Below the pieces are notes generated by a model, which was not told the DNA's origin, searched no databases, and saw only the letters and a list, made by a program, of their open reading frames with translations. From positions 404,334 to 468,333 of the forward strand of contig JABLUY010000001.1 of NCBI GenBank assembly GCA_013306675.1: a DNA stretch of 64,000 nucleotides. The letters are read 5' to 3'. Shown piece after piece: positions 18,875 through 28,071 of the stretch. Each line of letters begins with the position of its first letter. Position 1 is the stretch's first letter. The stretch comes from Thraustochytrium sp. TN22 (Eukaryota > Sar > Bigyra > Thraustochytrida > Thraustochytriidae). The position numbers and the translations under genes are program-made.

Positions 18875-19729
18875 TTATGATGCAGCAGAAGCGACCCGGC
18901 GAACGGGCTTGTGTACAAAGGCCGCCACGAGCGCGGCCGTCTCCCTTTTGGCGAGGATACTCCAGTGATTACAGTCTGTGACCTCCTCCAGCGAGCATGG
19001 CGCGCGGCGCGGCGACTTCCAAATGTCGAAAGCGTCGCCCTTGAGCAGCGGCAGCTCGCGCTGCGCCATGAGCAGCAGCATGCGCCCCTCGTAGGCCGCG
19101 AGGCGGCCGGTCTGTGCCAGCCTGTAGCGCTGCGCGGAAGCGTCGCTGCCCACGACGTGGTCCACGAAGGCCGGGCCGAGGCGAGGCACGGCGCTGGAGA
19201 GGTTCTCCAGGTCGTAAATGCCAGAGATGCCGATGATGCCCCAAGCGGGCGCGTCCAGTCCCGCCTGCAGCGCCAGGTGCGCACCTGCGGAGTGGCCGGC
19301 GACGTAGAGGCGTTGTGAATCGCCGCCGAAGGACGCGGCGTGCTGCTCCGTCCACGAGAGCGCCGCGCGCACGTCCGCGACTTGATTGGCAAGCGTGGAG
19401 TCGCTACCGACGCGGTAGCCTGCCGCCATCACAAGCACCCCATGGTCCGCCGCGCAAGTCTCCGCGAAGGAGACCACGGTGGAGAGCTTCCGCGAGCCCA
19501 GTCGAAAGCCGCCCCCGTGCAGCAGCACCACCGTGGGCACGGGCGCCCGCGGGAACGCCTCGGTCGAGGCGCCGGGCGCATACACATCCAGTTCGTGCGC
19601 CGCGTCCCCGCCAGACACGTACGCCACGTCCGGCCAGCGCAGCAGGTCGCCGCGCCGCGCCGACGCGCGCCGCCTCGGCGGGACCGCGGCCGCCGCCGCC
19701 GCCAGCCGCGCCAGCAGTCGCGCTCGCAT
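18875..19729 (-). CDS. Alpha/beta hydrolase (carboxylesterase / kynurenine formamidase-like)
   Basis: A 284-aa hydrolase. The oxyanion-hole motif HGGG is at 71-74 (TVVLLHGGGFRLGS), the nucleophile Ser147 lies in GHSAGAHLAL, SGIYDLENL at about 169 matches the strand after the nucleophile in kynurenine formamidases and isoprenylcysteine methylesterases, and His255 (CNHWSIL) is the probable catalytic His. The acid residue is likely Asp near 232-235. The N-terminus (MRARLLARLAAAAAAVPPRR) is Arg/Ala-rich and could be a mitochondrial presequence. An alternative in-frame ATG lies at 19924. Substrate cannot be decided from sequence. Its gene stops 20 bp from the end of the DUF2855 frame (convergent) and is head-to-head with TRAPPC11. 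Confidence 0.85.
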   Translation of the reverse strand: MRARLLARLAAAAAAVPPRRRASARRGDLLRWPDVAYVSGGDAAHELDVYAPGASTEAFPRAPVPTVVLLHGGGFRLGSRKLSTVVSFAETCAADHGVLVMAAGYRVGSDSTLANQVADVRAALSWTEQHAASFGGDSQRLYVAGHSAGAHLALQAGLDAPAWGIIGISGIYDLENLSSAVPRLGPAFVDHVVGSDASAQRYRLAQTGRLAAYEGRMLLLMAQRELPLLKGDAFDIWKSPRRAPCSLEEVTDCNHWSILAKRETAALVAAFVHKPVRRVASAAS

Positions 19730-20010
19730 GCCGACCCGGCGCGAGGGCGGCAGCAGCGAGCGGCGGCCAGGGCCGGGGCCGGGGCCAGGGCCGGGCGAGC
19801 GCCGCCGCGCGCCACAGAGCGCCGCCGCCGGCGCTCTGCGGGGCGGGGCGGGGCGCCGCGAGCTCGAACTTTGATGAGCATTGATCGACGTCGAAGCGGC
19901 CGCCTTTTTCGAAGCTTTCATCATCCAAACGTGCTCCCGCTGGCCGCGGCGCGGTGCGGCGGCGCGCGGCGCGGGCGGCGCGCGGCGCGCGCGGCGGCGG
20001 CAGCAGCGCG
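19730..20010. promoter_or_regulatory. Short bidirectional upstream region, hydrolase / TRAPPC11
   Basis: 281 bp between divergent start codons. GC-rich with (GGGGCC)-like runs near 19770-19795. No recognised motif. Confidence 0.4.
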
Positions 20011-23000
20011 ATGGCGGGCGGCGGCGCGGGCGGCGCGCTGCGGCCGCTCGTGATCGTGACGGATGGCGGCGGCGGCGGCGGCGGCCACCGTGGCCACGGC
20101 GGCCTGCAGCAGGATGGCGCCGCCGTGGCGGCCGGCCTGCGCGCGGGCCTGCGCGAGGCGGCACGCGCGGCGGCGGGCAGCGCGAAGCGCAGCGTGGCGC
20201 GCGGCGGAGAGGGTGAGGATGAGCTCACGGACGCGCTCGAGGCGGGCGGCTTCAGGGTCGACGAGCGAGCGCTCAGCTACGAGTATCCGTCCCGCAGGGG
20301 GGCGCCAGGCCAGGCACCAGGGGCGCCGCAGGAGATGAGCCGCAGCTCGGACGCGCCCGTGGCCTCGCCAGCGCACTTCCAGCCTGGTCAGGTCTCGTCC
20401 GGCCGTCCTGAAGGCGCGCAACAGCCGCCCAAGGCGGCCCAGACGCCCGAGCCCGCGGCGCCGGCCCTGGCCAAGAAGACGCTCCAGGGCATCTTCTCCG
20501 CGACGTGGCACCACAAGCACTCTTATATTGTGCCCAGCTGCGTGCTGCTCGTGTGCCGGCAGGACACAGCGGACGCCGAGGTGGGCCGGCGCGTGGCGGA
20601 GCTGCGCCAGCGGCTCAAGCAGCACGTCGCGCTCGTGCGTGTGCTGGTCGTCTTGTACGCGGAGAGCGATGTTCCGTCGGACCTCCAGGTGCCGCACAAA
20701 AACGACGAGGTCCAGCACCGCGTGCAGGCACTCGTGCGCGAGCTCAGGCTCCCGCCGCAGTCCGTGGCGGTGGTCAACAGCGCGGACGCGGCGGAAGGCC
20801 CGCTGCTGGCCCTGGCAAACCTCGTGCGCAGCGAGTCCGCCGCATACTATGAGGCTCGCATGCGTCGCGCGCGGCAGCAACTGCAGCAGCACCAGCAGCA
20901 CCAGCAACACGAGACGCCGCAGCATCGCAGCAACATGTACGCGGCCATGGCGCGTTACAACTTGAAGCTCGCGCGACTGAGCGAGGCAGCTTTGGCCTTC
21001 GACAAGGCGCTCAAACACCACGAGTCGGCCTACCTGGCATGCATGGAGCTGGCCTCGCGAACGCGCGCCGACCCGGGCGCCGAAAACGTGTTGGTACCAG
21101 AGGCCGGGGCCTTCGCGGCCTCGGAGATCAAGGCCGTGGCGGAGATCGTGCACTTGCGGCTGTGCTGGATGCGGCTCGCGCCCGGCCCGAGTGCCAAGGC
21201 GGTTTCGAGCCAGACGACCAAGACGGTGCTCTCGCAATTCGACCGGCACATGGCCAGCTTTCGAGCGCTGCGCGGGCCTGCGGCCTTGCTCTTCCAGCAC
21301 TGGGAGTGGATGGCGGCACAACACACTAGCTTCGCAGACATTGTGCGCGAGCTTGGCACCGCCGTCTCCATGTCAGGTCTCCTCGTGCTTGACCGGGCGC
21401 GCTGCAGCGTGGGCTACCACCTGCGGCTGGCAGCGCGCTATGCGGTGCTGCGGCGTGAGGCTGCGCAGGACCTTGGCCTGGCCGGGCCCTCGCCTGACAG
21501 CATGCCGCAACTCGAGGAGCAGCAGGGTGAGCTTTGCGAGCAGCATCGCGCGCAGATCGACCCCAGCCCGTACCTTGGCGGGTACCCGGTCGTGGTCAAG
21601 GAGGAGAGCGCCGCTGCCGGGCCGGCCGGCGTCGCAGGCCGACCAGAACCGTTCCCTGACGCCTCCGTGGCCCACAGCTTGGTGCAGGGCGCACTGTATC
21701 TGGCGGAGGCGCGCTGCGACCAGGGCGCGGAAGCGCTGGAGCTCCTACGTGAGGTGCTGGAGCTCTCCACCGAGACGCAAAAGGACGCGCGCAGCGTGCG
21801 CCTCATCGCCGGAATTCGCGGACGCATCGGCCACGAACTCGTGCAGCGCGGTGACTACGGCGCGGCCATGCGCGACCTGCTTCACGCCGCAAGCGTCTTT
21901 TCGCGCGAGCGCTGGTTTGAGCTCGCGGCGCCCGTGCTGGAGGACATCATGGTGGCGGCGCGCGTTCTTCCCGCTGGTGACGCGCACTTCGACCTTGAAT
22001 CCGTCTCTGAGCGCCGCAAGGTGATGCACAGCGCGCTGCGCCTGCTGGCGACGCGGCGCGCCTCGCCTACTCGCAAAGCCGAGGTGTCGCGGCTCCTACT
22101 GGAATGGCTTGGGAAGCCAGTGCGCCGCGCCGAAGACGGCACAACGCCGGACGGCGCGCGCCTCAAGCTCGCCTTCACGCTGGATGACCTGGAGGAACCG
22201 CCCATTCGCTGGGCTGCCTGGTTCGATCGCCGCGAGGCCGCCGTGGGAGACACGGTGACGCTGCATGCGCGGGTGCGCTCCGACTTCGCCATCGATATAC
22301 GCTGCCAAAAGCTGGCGGTCACCTTCAGCGATTCGCGCTACGAGGCTGTGCTCGGCGAAGACATTCGCATCCCAGCGCACGGGGAGGTCAGTCTCCAGGT
22401 CCCAATGCAGCTTTTGGACCTTGCGGAGCCCACAACGTCGTCGGCGGCGGCGGTGGGGCCCGTCGAGGCCGGACCGGCCGCGCAGGCCGGGGCGCTGGCC
22501 CCGACCGCCGCGCCGCAGCTCGCGGCCATGGCGCCGCGACGCGGCGTTCCCCTGTCGCCCGTGCGTTTGCAGGTCAAGCTCGTGGCGGAAGCGGCGGAGG
22601 TGGCCGGGGAGCCGCTCCCTGGAATGGCGCTGCTCTCGGGCGTCTCGCTGTGGTCCTCGGCGTGCATGACGCCCGCCGAGGCGATCCACTCGAGCAGCGC
22701 GGCGCTCAACCTCATTACGGCGCCGAGTGCAAGTGCAAGTGCGGGCGCCGGCACAGTGGCGCCCTCGGCGGCTGCGACAGCCGAGGCTCGTGGCACTGAC
22801 GAGCGGCATCGGGCACTCCTCGTGCGCCCATTCGAGAGCGCGGTGAAACTGCGGCTGGAACACGCAGGCTTCGCGCTGGTAGGCGAAATGTTTGAGCTTG
22901 TGGCGCACCTTAACGCTGGCGCCGAAACGATTTGCGACGGCCAGCTCTGGGTGGCGTGTGACCCGCCGCTGCAGTCCATGTCCACGCCGTTCTTCTACAC

Positions 23001-24027
23001 CGAGGACGGCGCTTCGGCGCTTCCGCTAGCGGGCGAAAACCTGCAGCCAGTGGCGCCGTTGCGCGACGGCATCAGCTTGGGCGCGGGCGAGTCGTGCAGC
23101 GTCAGGTTCGCGTGCCGCTTCAGCTCGCTGCCATTTTCGGCATCGGCTGCGGGCGGCCGCCGCCAGGCGCGCACCTGTATCCTGAGCCTCGCATACGAGC
23201 TGCCACGCGCGGGCGTGCGCGTGCGCACGCGCGAGACCTTTGAGGTGCCGTGCTCGCTGCCATTTGAGAGCCGTACAAACCTCATCCCGCGCAATCCGCA
23301 GCTGCCAAGCGCGCTGAGCGTGAACGCACCCTGCACCGTGGACATCGACCTGGTCTGCCCGCTCAAGCCCATGACCGTGGATCACATTGAGGTGGTAGAC
23401 GTGCGCGTGGAGCCATCGGAGTTCTGCAGCGTTTTCAGTGAGGCGCGCGCCCCCCTGCGTCGCGACGACGATGGCAGCGCGGCTGGCGGCGCCTCGGACC
23501 TTGGGCTGCCGGCATCGGTGCTGCCGGCGCCCGTCACGATGCATGGCGGCGAACGCCTCTCGCTGGGCTTTGAGGTGGCCACGGCGGCTGCCGGCGATAA
23601 CACCATGCTGGGCTACGTGGCGGTGGTCTGGCGGCGCGCGCCCGGCAAGCCGGAGACTACCATGTATGTGCCGCTGCCCAAGTTACGTGTGGAGCACACG
23701 CAGTTTCACTTCCTGCTCACCACGAAACCGTCCACCACGAAGCGCGTGGGCCATGCGATGGTGGCCAGCATAGACATTCAAAATGCGACGGAAATTGCGC
23801 AGGAGCTCGACATTGCGGTCCAGAAGAGTCCGGACTTTTTCATGGCTGGGAGCTATGCCACGAGCCTCATCCTCGGCCCCATGCAGTCGTCGACCGTGGA
23901 TCTGCACCTAGTCCCGCTTGTCGCGGGTAATGCGCAGCTCCCCGGTGTCACAGTCGAGTCCAAGCGCCTCAAGGCCGTCTTCTCCGTGCCGTCTCCAACC
24001 GAGTCGCGCATTTTTGTCGCGCCATAG
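20011..24027 (+). CDS. TRAPPC11: TRAPP complex subunit 11 (Foie gras family)
   Basis: Predicted 1338 aa from the ATG at 20011 (MAGGGAGGALRPLVIVTD). The upstream frame starts only at a GTG. TRAPPC11 is a subunit of the TRAPP III vesicle-tethering complex at the ER-Golgi. The N-terminal part (about 165-280) matches the family's start (SYIVPSCVLLVCRQ, ...VVNSADAAEGPLLALANLVR). The Foie gras domain follows (about 300-660): MARYNLKLARLSEAALAFDK, EIVHLRLCWMRL, ALLFQHWEWMAAQHTSFADI, IRGRIGHELVQRGDYGAAMR and RERWFELAAPVLEDIM. The C-terminal ~600 residues are beta-rich, as in the gryzun segment (VTFSDSRYEAVLGEDI; VDIDLVCPLKPMTVDHIEVV). Ala/Gly-rich linkers and a His/Gln stretch near 300 are insertions relative to animal proteins. 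Confidence 0.88.
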   Translation: MAGGGAGGALRPLVIVTDGGGGGGGHRGHGGLQQDGAAVAAGLRAGLREAARAAAGSAKRSVARGGEGEDELTDALEAGGFRVDERALSYEYPSRRGAPGQAPGAPQEMSRSSDAPVASPAHFQPGQVSSGRPEGAQQPPKAAQTPEPAAPALAKKTLQGIFSATWHHKHSYIVPSCVLLVCRQDTADAEVGRRVAELRQRLKQHVALVRVLVVLYAESDVPSDLQVPHKNDEVQHRVQALVRELRLPPQSVAVVNSADAAEGPLLALANLVRSESAAYYEARMRRARQQLQQHQQHQQHETPQHRSNMYAAMARYNLKLARLSEAALAFDKALKHHESAYLACMELASRTRADPGAENVLVPEAGAFAASEIKAVAEIVHLRLCWMRLAPGPSAKAVSSQTTKTVLSQFDRHMASFRALRGPAALLFQHWEWMAAQHTSFADIVRELGTAVSMSGLLVLDRARCSVGYHLRLAARYAVLRREAAQDLGLAGPSPDSMPQLEEQQGELCEQHRAQIDPSPYLGGYPVVVKEESAAAGPAGVAGRPEPFPDASVAHSLVQGALYLAEARCDQGAEALELLREVLELSTETQKDARSVRLIAGIRGRIGHELVQRGDYGAAMRDLLHAASVFSRERWFELAAPVLEDIMVAARVLPAGDAHFDLESVSERRKVMHSALRLLATRRASPTRKAEVSRLLLEWLGKPVRRAEDGTTPDGARLKLAFTLDDLEEPPIRWAAWFDRREAAVGDTVTLHARVRSDFAIDIRCQKLAVTFSDSRYEAVLGEDIRIPAHGEVSLQVPMQLLDLAEPTTSSAAAVGPVEAGPAAQAGALAPTAAPQLAAMAPRRGVPLSPVRLQVKLVAEAAEVAGEPLPGMALLSGVSLWSSACMTPAEAIHSSSAALNLITAPSASASAGAGTVAPSAAATAEARGTDERHRALLVRPFESAVKLRLEHAGFALVGEMFELVAHLNAGAETICDGQLWVACDPPLQSMSTPFFYTEDGASALPLAGENLQPVAPLRDGISLGAGESCSVRFACRFSSLPFSASAAGGRRQARTCILSLAYELPRAGVRVRTRETFEVPCSLPFESRTNLIPRNPQLPSALSVNAPCTVDIDLVCPLKPMTVDHIEVVDVRVEPSEFCSVFSEARAPLRRDDDGSAAGGASDLGLPASVLPAPVTMHGGERLSLGFEVATAAAGDNTMLGYVAVVWRRAPGKPETTMYVPLPKLRVEHTQFHFLLTTKPSTTKRVGHAMVASIDIQNATEIAQELDIAVQKSPDFFMAGSYATSLILGPMQSSTVDLHLVPLVAGNAQLPGVTVESKRLKAVFSVPSPTESRIFVAP

Positions 24028-24403
24028 TTTTACTTGACCAGCAGCAGCACCAGCAGCACCAGCACCAGCACCCGCAGCACCAGCACCAGCAGTGGTTGGT
24101 GGTGGTGTACCACAACCTGAGAACTGCTGAGGAAGTGATCTTAATTTCGTATTGGAGGCGTCTCATTTGTCCTTGGAAGTGAGCGGCTCACAAGGCTGTT
24201 TCTTCATCGTTTCCGACGTGCACCTATCATGCCGACGCTCACAGGATAGAACTCATTTTGAAGCTCCGTGGAAGCGACTTGCCCTCATGAACTGTCAGGA
24301 ACGACAGGAAAAGCCCCCTCTTTCCTGTTCTCGGCGCGCGTCGGGTACGTCTTGTACTGGCAGGAAGGGGCGCACAATTCTTTCATGCTTATCTAAGACT
24401 ACT
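24028..24403. other. Convergent intergenic region with CAG/CAC repeat
   Basis: 376 bp between 3' ends of TRAPPC11 and the next gene. Starts with an imperfect (CAGCAC)n run at 24038-24093. Nothing else recognised. Confidence 0.6.
24038..24093. repeat. CAG/CAC trinucleotide microsatellite
   Basis: Imperfect run just after the TRAPPC11 stop codon, so probably in its 3' UTR. Confidence 0.85.
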
Positions 24404-26863
24404 CTACTCGTAGCGGGCGTGTCCCCCGAGGCGGGCGTTGGCATACGTGGAGAGGAGCGCGACGAGCGGTTCAATCTCCTGGCGTAGCTCGGCAGTGTGA
24501 AGAATGCCCTCGCAAAACTCCTCCACCTGCCGGCTGAGGTGGAGGTAGGAGCCGTCGTGCGCCCGCGTGGACCGCAAAATGGACTTGTACATGGCGAGAA
24601 GCTGGTCGTAGGAATGCTGCTGCAAGATGTCCGGCTCCGCGTGCGAGGCGCCGGCGCCTTGCGCGTATGCGGCAGCCCGGGCAACACCCCGTCGCCCGAG
24701 CACGATGTCGTTGAGAATCTTGCGCGCCTTGTGGTCGAGCTGCGAGCGCACCTCCTCCTCGATCTCATACAAGACGGTCTGCGGCAGGTCACGCGCGGTG
24801 CTCATGAGCGAGGACAGGTAGGCCTGCTTCACGCGGTCAAGCTTGGCGTAGATCTCGCGCATGACATTCTGCGCGTCAGAGAGAGGGTGCTGGCGCTGCG
24901 CGGCGTAATCGGAGCCCACGGGGCTCACCCCTGCGCCTTGGCGCCAGGCGACCGGCTCAGAGCGCGCCGAGAGGGGTGGGCTGCGGCCATTAGCGTATCC
25001 ATATGAGGCCGTCGCCGGCGGAGGCGGTGGAGGCGGTGACAGGGGGGGGCGCAGCACGCCGAGTGCTGGCGGCCGCCGTACCGTGAAGGGCCTGCCATCG
25101 ACCGTGGCGCTTGGCGGCGTGGCGACCGCTGGTGCTTTGGCGCGCGGGCGTTCTGGCGCCAGATTTACGGACCGGAAACCGGGAATAGGGGAGGCGGACG
25201 GCGAGAGCGCGAGGTCCTGGCCGTCTGTGGGCTCGCTCGCCGTGAGCATCGAGGCGGCCTCCCCCAGCGAGAGTTCTGAGCTGAGTGTCACGAGTTCGCC
25301 TAGCGGCGGCCGCGGCGGCCGCGGCGAGGTGGGCGGAGACGGCCCGGCCTGCGGCCGGCGACGCGTTTCGTAGCGCGAGTCCTCGGTGCCACCCGAAGCG
25401 CGACGCGAACCGAGTCGCTTGGCGAGCGGCGGCACGGCTGCGGCGCTGCTGGCATCCTCGTGCGAGTGCTTTGCGCCCGCAGCTTCCTCTCGCGAGAGCA
25501 GATCGAGCGCCCAGCCGCGCACGGTGGCCTCGCTGACATCTGGGATGGCGTTGCGCGTGTCGTCGTTCTGCAGGAGCGCGCGCTTGATGGCGTGGCTCAT
25601 CTCCTCGAGGCGGCGCTGGCGACTGCGGTCACGGTCAAGCTGGCTGTCGGCCGCGGCCGCGGCCATTCCGAGCTCGCGCAGCTTGTCGTGGTACGAGGCT
25701 CGGGCGCTGCCGAAGACCTCCTGCATGGCGCCCTGGTCGCGCGGCTGCGACAGGGCGTCATCCGGGTCAAGCGCCTGCGCGCGGATATCGTGGTTTTGCG
25801 CCACGGCCAGGTGAAGGAGCTGGGCGACCTCGACCACCACGCCGTCCAAGCTAAGCGGCACGGCGTTCTCATCGACGAGCGCGAGGAAGTTTTCGCGGCG
25901 CTCGGCAGCTTCGCCGGCGCCGGAGCCGAAGAGGTGCTTCGCCACGGCCTCCACCTCGGCCCACTTGAGGAAGACCTGCGCATCGGTGCGCGCCGAGGCG
26001 AAGGAGCGCTGGCTTGCCTGGCTCGCCGTGTCTCGGGCCCAGGTGTTGCGCACCGATCGCTGCACTATGCTATCCACGATGCCGCGCACGCGCACGAAAA
26101 AGCGCACGTCCTCGGCGTCATAATACTCCTCCAGAAAGCGCGCGAAGACCTCCACATCGATGCGGTGTCGCCTGTGCGCGTGCACACTGAGAACCATGTC
26201 CCAGGCGACCTGGTCAATAATCTGGCGCACGCCGTAGCGCTTGCTGAGGTGGTCCAAGACGAAGACCGGGAAGCTGCCGCGCAGCTCCTCGCGCTCGTAC
26301 CGGTCTGCGCCGGCACCTCCCGCGCTCATGCGGTCCTCGTACACGTCGTTGATCAGGCCCATGAGCCACTTGAGCGAGCGCTGCCGCGGCTCCAGCCGGT
26401 CGCGCAGCTCGATCAGCGAGCAGAATTTGGTGTACGAGGAGAAGTCCTCCGCGTCGTTTGACTCGCGAAAGGCACGCAGGATACGCCGCGTCTCCTGCGA
26501 CGGTCTCCCGCCGGACAGAATCGAGGACGCCGTGCCGCCGCTCGGCGCGCGGCGGGAGCGCCTGTCGCTGAGGGCGGAGTCGTCCTCCCCAAAGTCCCCG
26601 CCGAGGTCTCCGCGTTCGCGCTCCAGCTCTCGCTCCAGCTCCCGCTCCAGCTCAAGTTCCAGCTCGTGGTCCAGCCCGCGGCCTGCGAGCTGGCGGCCGC
26701 CGCGCGCGCTCGCGCCACTCGCGCCATCCTGCACCAAGGCAATATCCGCCGCGTACGAGCCGTCCTCCGATCTCACCAACGCGATGTCATTCTCCGCCAG
26801 AAACGACAGGTACTCCTCCCGCTCCGCCTCGTCCTCCACGTCGCCCAGCTCCACCACGACCAT
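24404..26863 (-). CDS. Large conserved-looking protein of unknown function
   Basis: Predicted 819 aa. The open frame continues upstream through polyAla/polyGly-coding DNA but without an ATG, so the start is MVVVELGDVEDEAE at 26863. Residues about 110-420 look like a folded helical domain (FSSYTKFCSLIELRDRLEPR, SLKWLMGLINDVYEDRM, RQIIDQVAWDMVLSVHAHR, DVEVFARFLEEYYDAEDVRF, FLKWAEVEAVAKHLFGSG). The aromatic/acidic pattern and FARFLEEYYD-type helices recall calcium-binding-like helical pairs, but no canonical EF loop is seen. Residues ~500-700 are Pro/Ser-rich and disordered, with SPPPPPP-type runs. The C-terminal ~120 residues are helical (REIYAKLDRVKQAYLSSLMS, LLAMYKSILRS). A Leu/Glu/Arg repeat (LELELERELERELERE) lies near 65-80. 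Not assigned. Confidence 0.7.
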   Translation of the reverse strand: MVVVELGDVEDEAEREEYLSFLAENDIALVRSEDGSYAADIALVQDGASGASARGGRQLAGRGLDHELELELERELERELERERGDLGGDFGEDDSALSDRRSRRAPSGGTASSILSGGRPSQETRRILRAFRESNDAEDFSSYTKFCSLIELRDRLEPRQRSLKWLMGLINDVYEDRMSAGGAGADRYEREELRGSFPVFVLDHLSKRYGVRQIIDQVAWDMVLSVHAHRRHRIDVEVFARFLEEYYDAEDVRFFVRVRGIVDSIVQRSVRNTWARDTASQASQRSFASARTDAQVFLKWAEVEAVAKHLFGSGAGEAAERRENFLALVDENAVPLSLDGVVVEVAQLLHLAVAQNHDIRAQALDPDDALSQPRDQGAMQEVFGSARASYHDKLRELGMAAAAADSQLDRDRSRQRRLEEMSHAIKRALLQNDDTRNAIPDVSEATVRGWALDLLSREEAAGAKHSHEDASSAAAVPPLAKRLGSRRASGGTEDSRYETRRRPQAGPSPPTSPRPPRPPLGELVTLSSELSLGEAASMLTASEPTDGQDLALSPSASPIPGFRSVNLAPERPRAKAPAVATPPSATVDGRPFTVRRPPALGVLRPPLSPPPPPPPATASYGYANGRSPPLSARSEPVAWRQGAGVSPVGSDYAAQRQHPLSDAQNVMREIYAKLDRVKQAYLSSLMSTARDLPQTVLYEIEEEVRSQLDHKARKILNDIVLGRRGVARAAAYAQGAGASHAEPDILQQHSYDQLLAMYKSILRSTRAHDGSYLHLSRQVEEFCEGILHTAELRQEIEPLVALLSTYANARLGGHARYE

Positions 26864-27935
26864 CTTGCGCCCTCCGAGCACCGCCGCGCTCTTCAACGAG
26901 CGACCTCTGCCACGCCCTCGGCCGCCGCCTCCGCCTCCGCCGCCGTCGCCGCCGCCGCCGCCGCCGCCGCCGCGCTGCGCTGCGCTGCGCTGCGCTGGCG
27001 GAAGTACCGCCCGCCGCGCCGCCGCCGCCGCCGCCGCCGCCCCGCCGCCGCCGCCCGCCGCCGCCGCCGCCGCCGCCCGCCGCCGCCGCCGCCGCCGCGC
27101 GCTCGGGCGCGCGCACCTGCCTCTGCGCGCCTGTGCGCGTGGTTCGGGTTCTGCTGCTGCGGCCAAGCCGCCGCCGCCGGATCAATTCGGAGGCGCGCCT
27201 CAGCTCGTGATCGCCGTCAGATCAGCTGGGAGAGGGCGCGCCGAGGCGCGAGCGGCCTGCCGCCTGCCTGCGTGCGTGTGCGGCACGGCCACGGCCCAGG
27301 CCGCTGGCTGCAGGACGGCGTGTGCGTGAACTGTGCGGCGATGCGGTGCAGGGCGGTGCTGGTGATCACAGGCGAGCACAGGCGAGAGGAGGATCTTGTC
27401 AAGACATCGTGGATCAGGAAGAACAGGAGCGCATCGAGAGGACTTGGCTTCCTCTAGCCCGAGGCTGCATTCGCAACAGCCAGGAGTGAGTTTGAGGTGG
27501 CTTGAGCTTTCAGGTAGCTCGCTCATCCCCGTGGCGGCCGCGTGTCTGGCTGCTAGAAGACTCCAAGCTTCGCGCCTTGACCATCGACTTCGAAATTCGT
27601 GGGAAAGAACCTCCCTTTCAGCCCGCGGCAGCTGCAGTCCATGGTTATAAAGAGAAAGTCTGGCCACTACTCGCTCGAGCCACCATACCTTACCATCTCC
27701 CAAAGCATTTGCGCCAAATGGAGCCTCAGGAGAAGACGCCAATTCGGCGGCAAGATATCACGGAACGGTACCGGTCCCACCACCCCATGAAACCTGTGCG
27801 CGGCTGAGGCGGCCTGGCCCAGCGAGGCGTGCTCGTACGCCTCTTTCACACCAGAGTCATACATACATGTCAGGACAGCCGTACGTATCTATCTCACTGG
27901 CATACCTGCTCAGGCCAGGGTCGCGCGGGGCCGCG

Positions 27936-27980
<45 letters not shown>

Positions 27981-28071
27981 GCAGTAGCAGCAGCAGCGGC
28001 GTGGCCGCCGCGCCTGTGTGCCTCCCTCGCCGCACGCGGCGCCGGGCTCAGAGCAGCGCTCGGCGGGCGCC
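26864..28071. other. Divergent intergenic region with GCC repeats
   Basis: About 1.2 kb upstream of two divergent genes. 26925-27115 is almost pure (GCC)n/(CCG)n, and 27945-27995 is (GGC)n/(GCA)n. A 180-aa minus-strand frame (27200-27742) lacks recognisable features and is not called. Confidence 0.5.

Noticed and set aside
27200-27742. 180-aa minus-strand frame between the unknown large gene and the SET-2OG gene
   Set aside because: No domain, no conserved-looking segment, and composition like the surrounding non-coding DNA.
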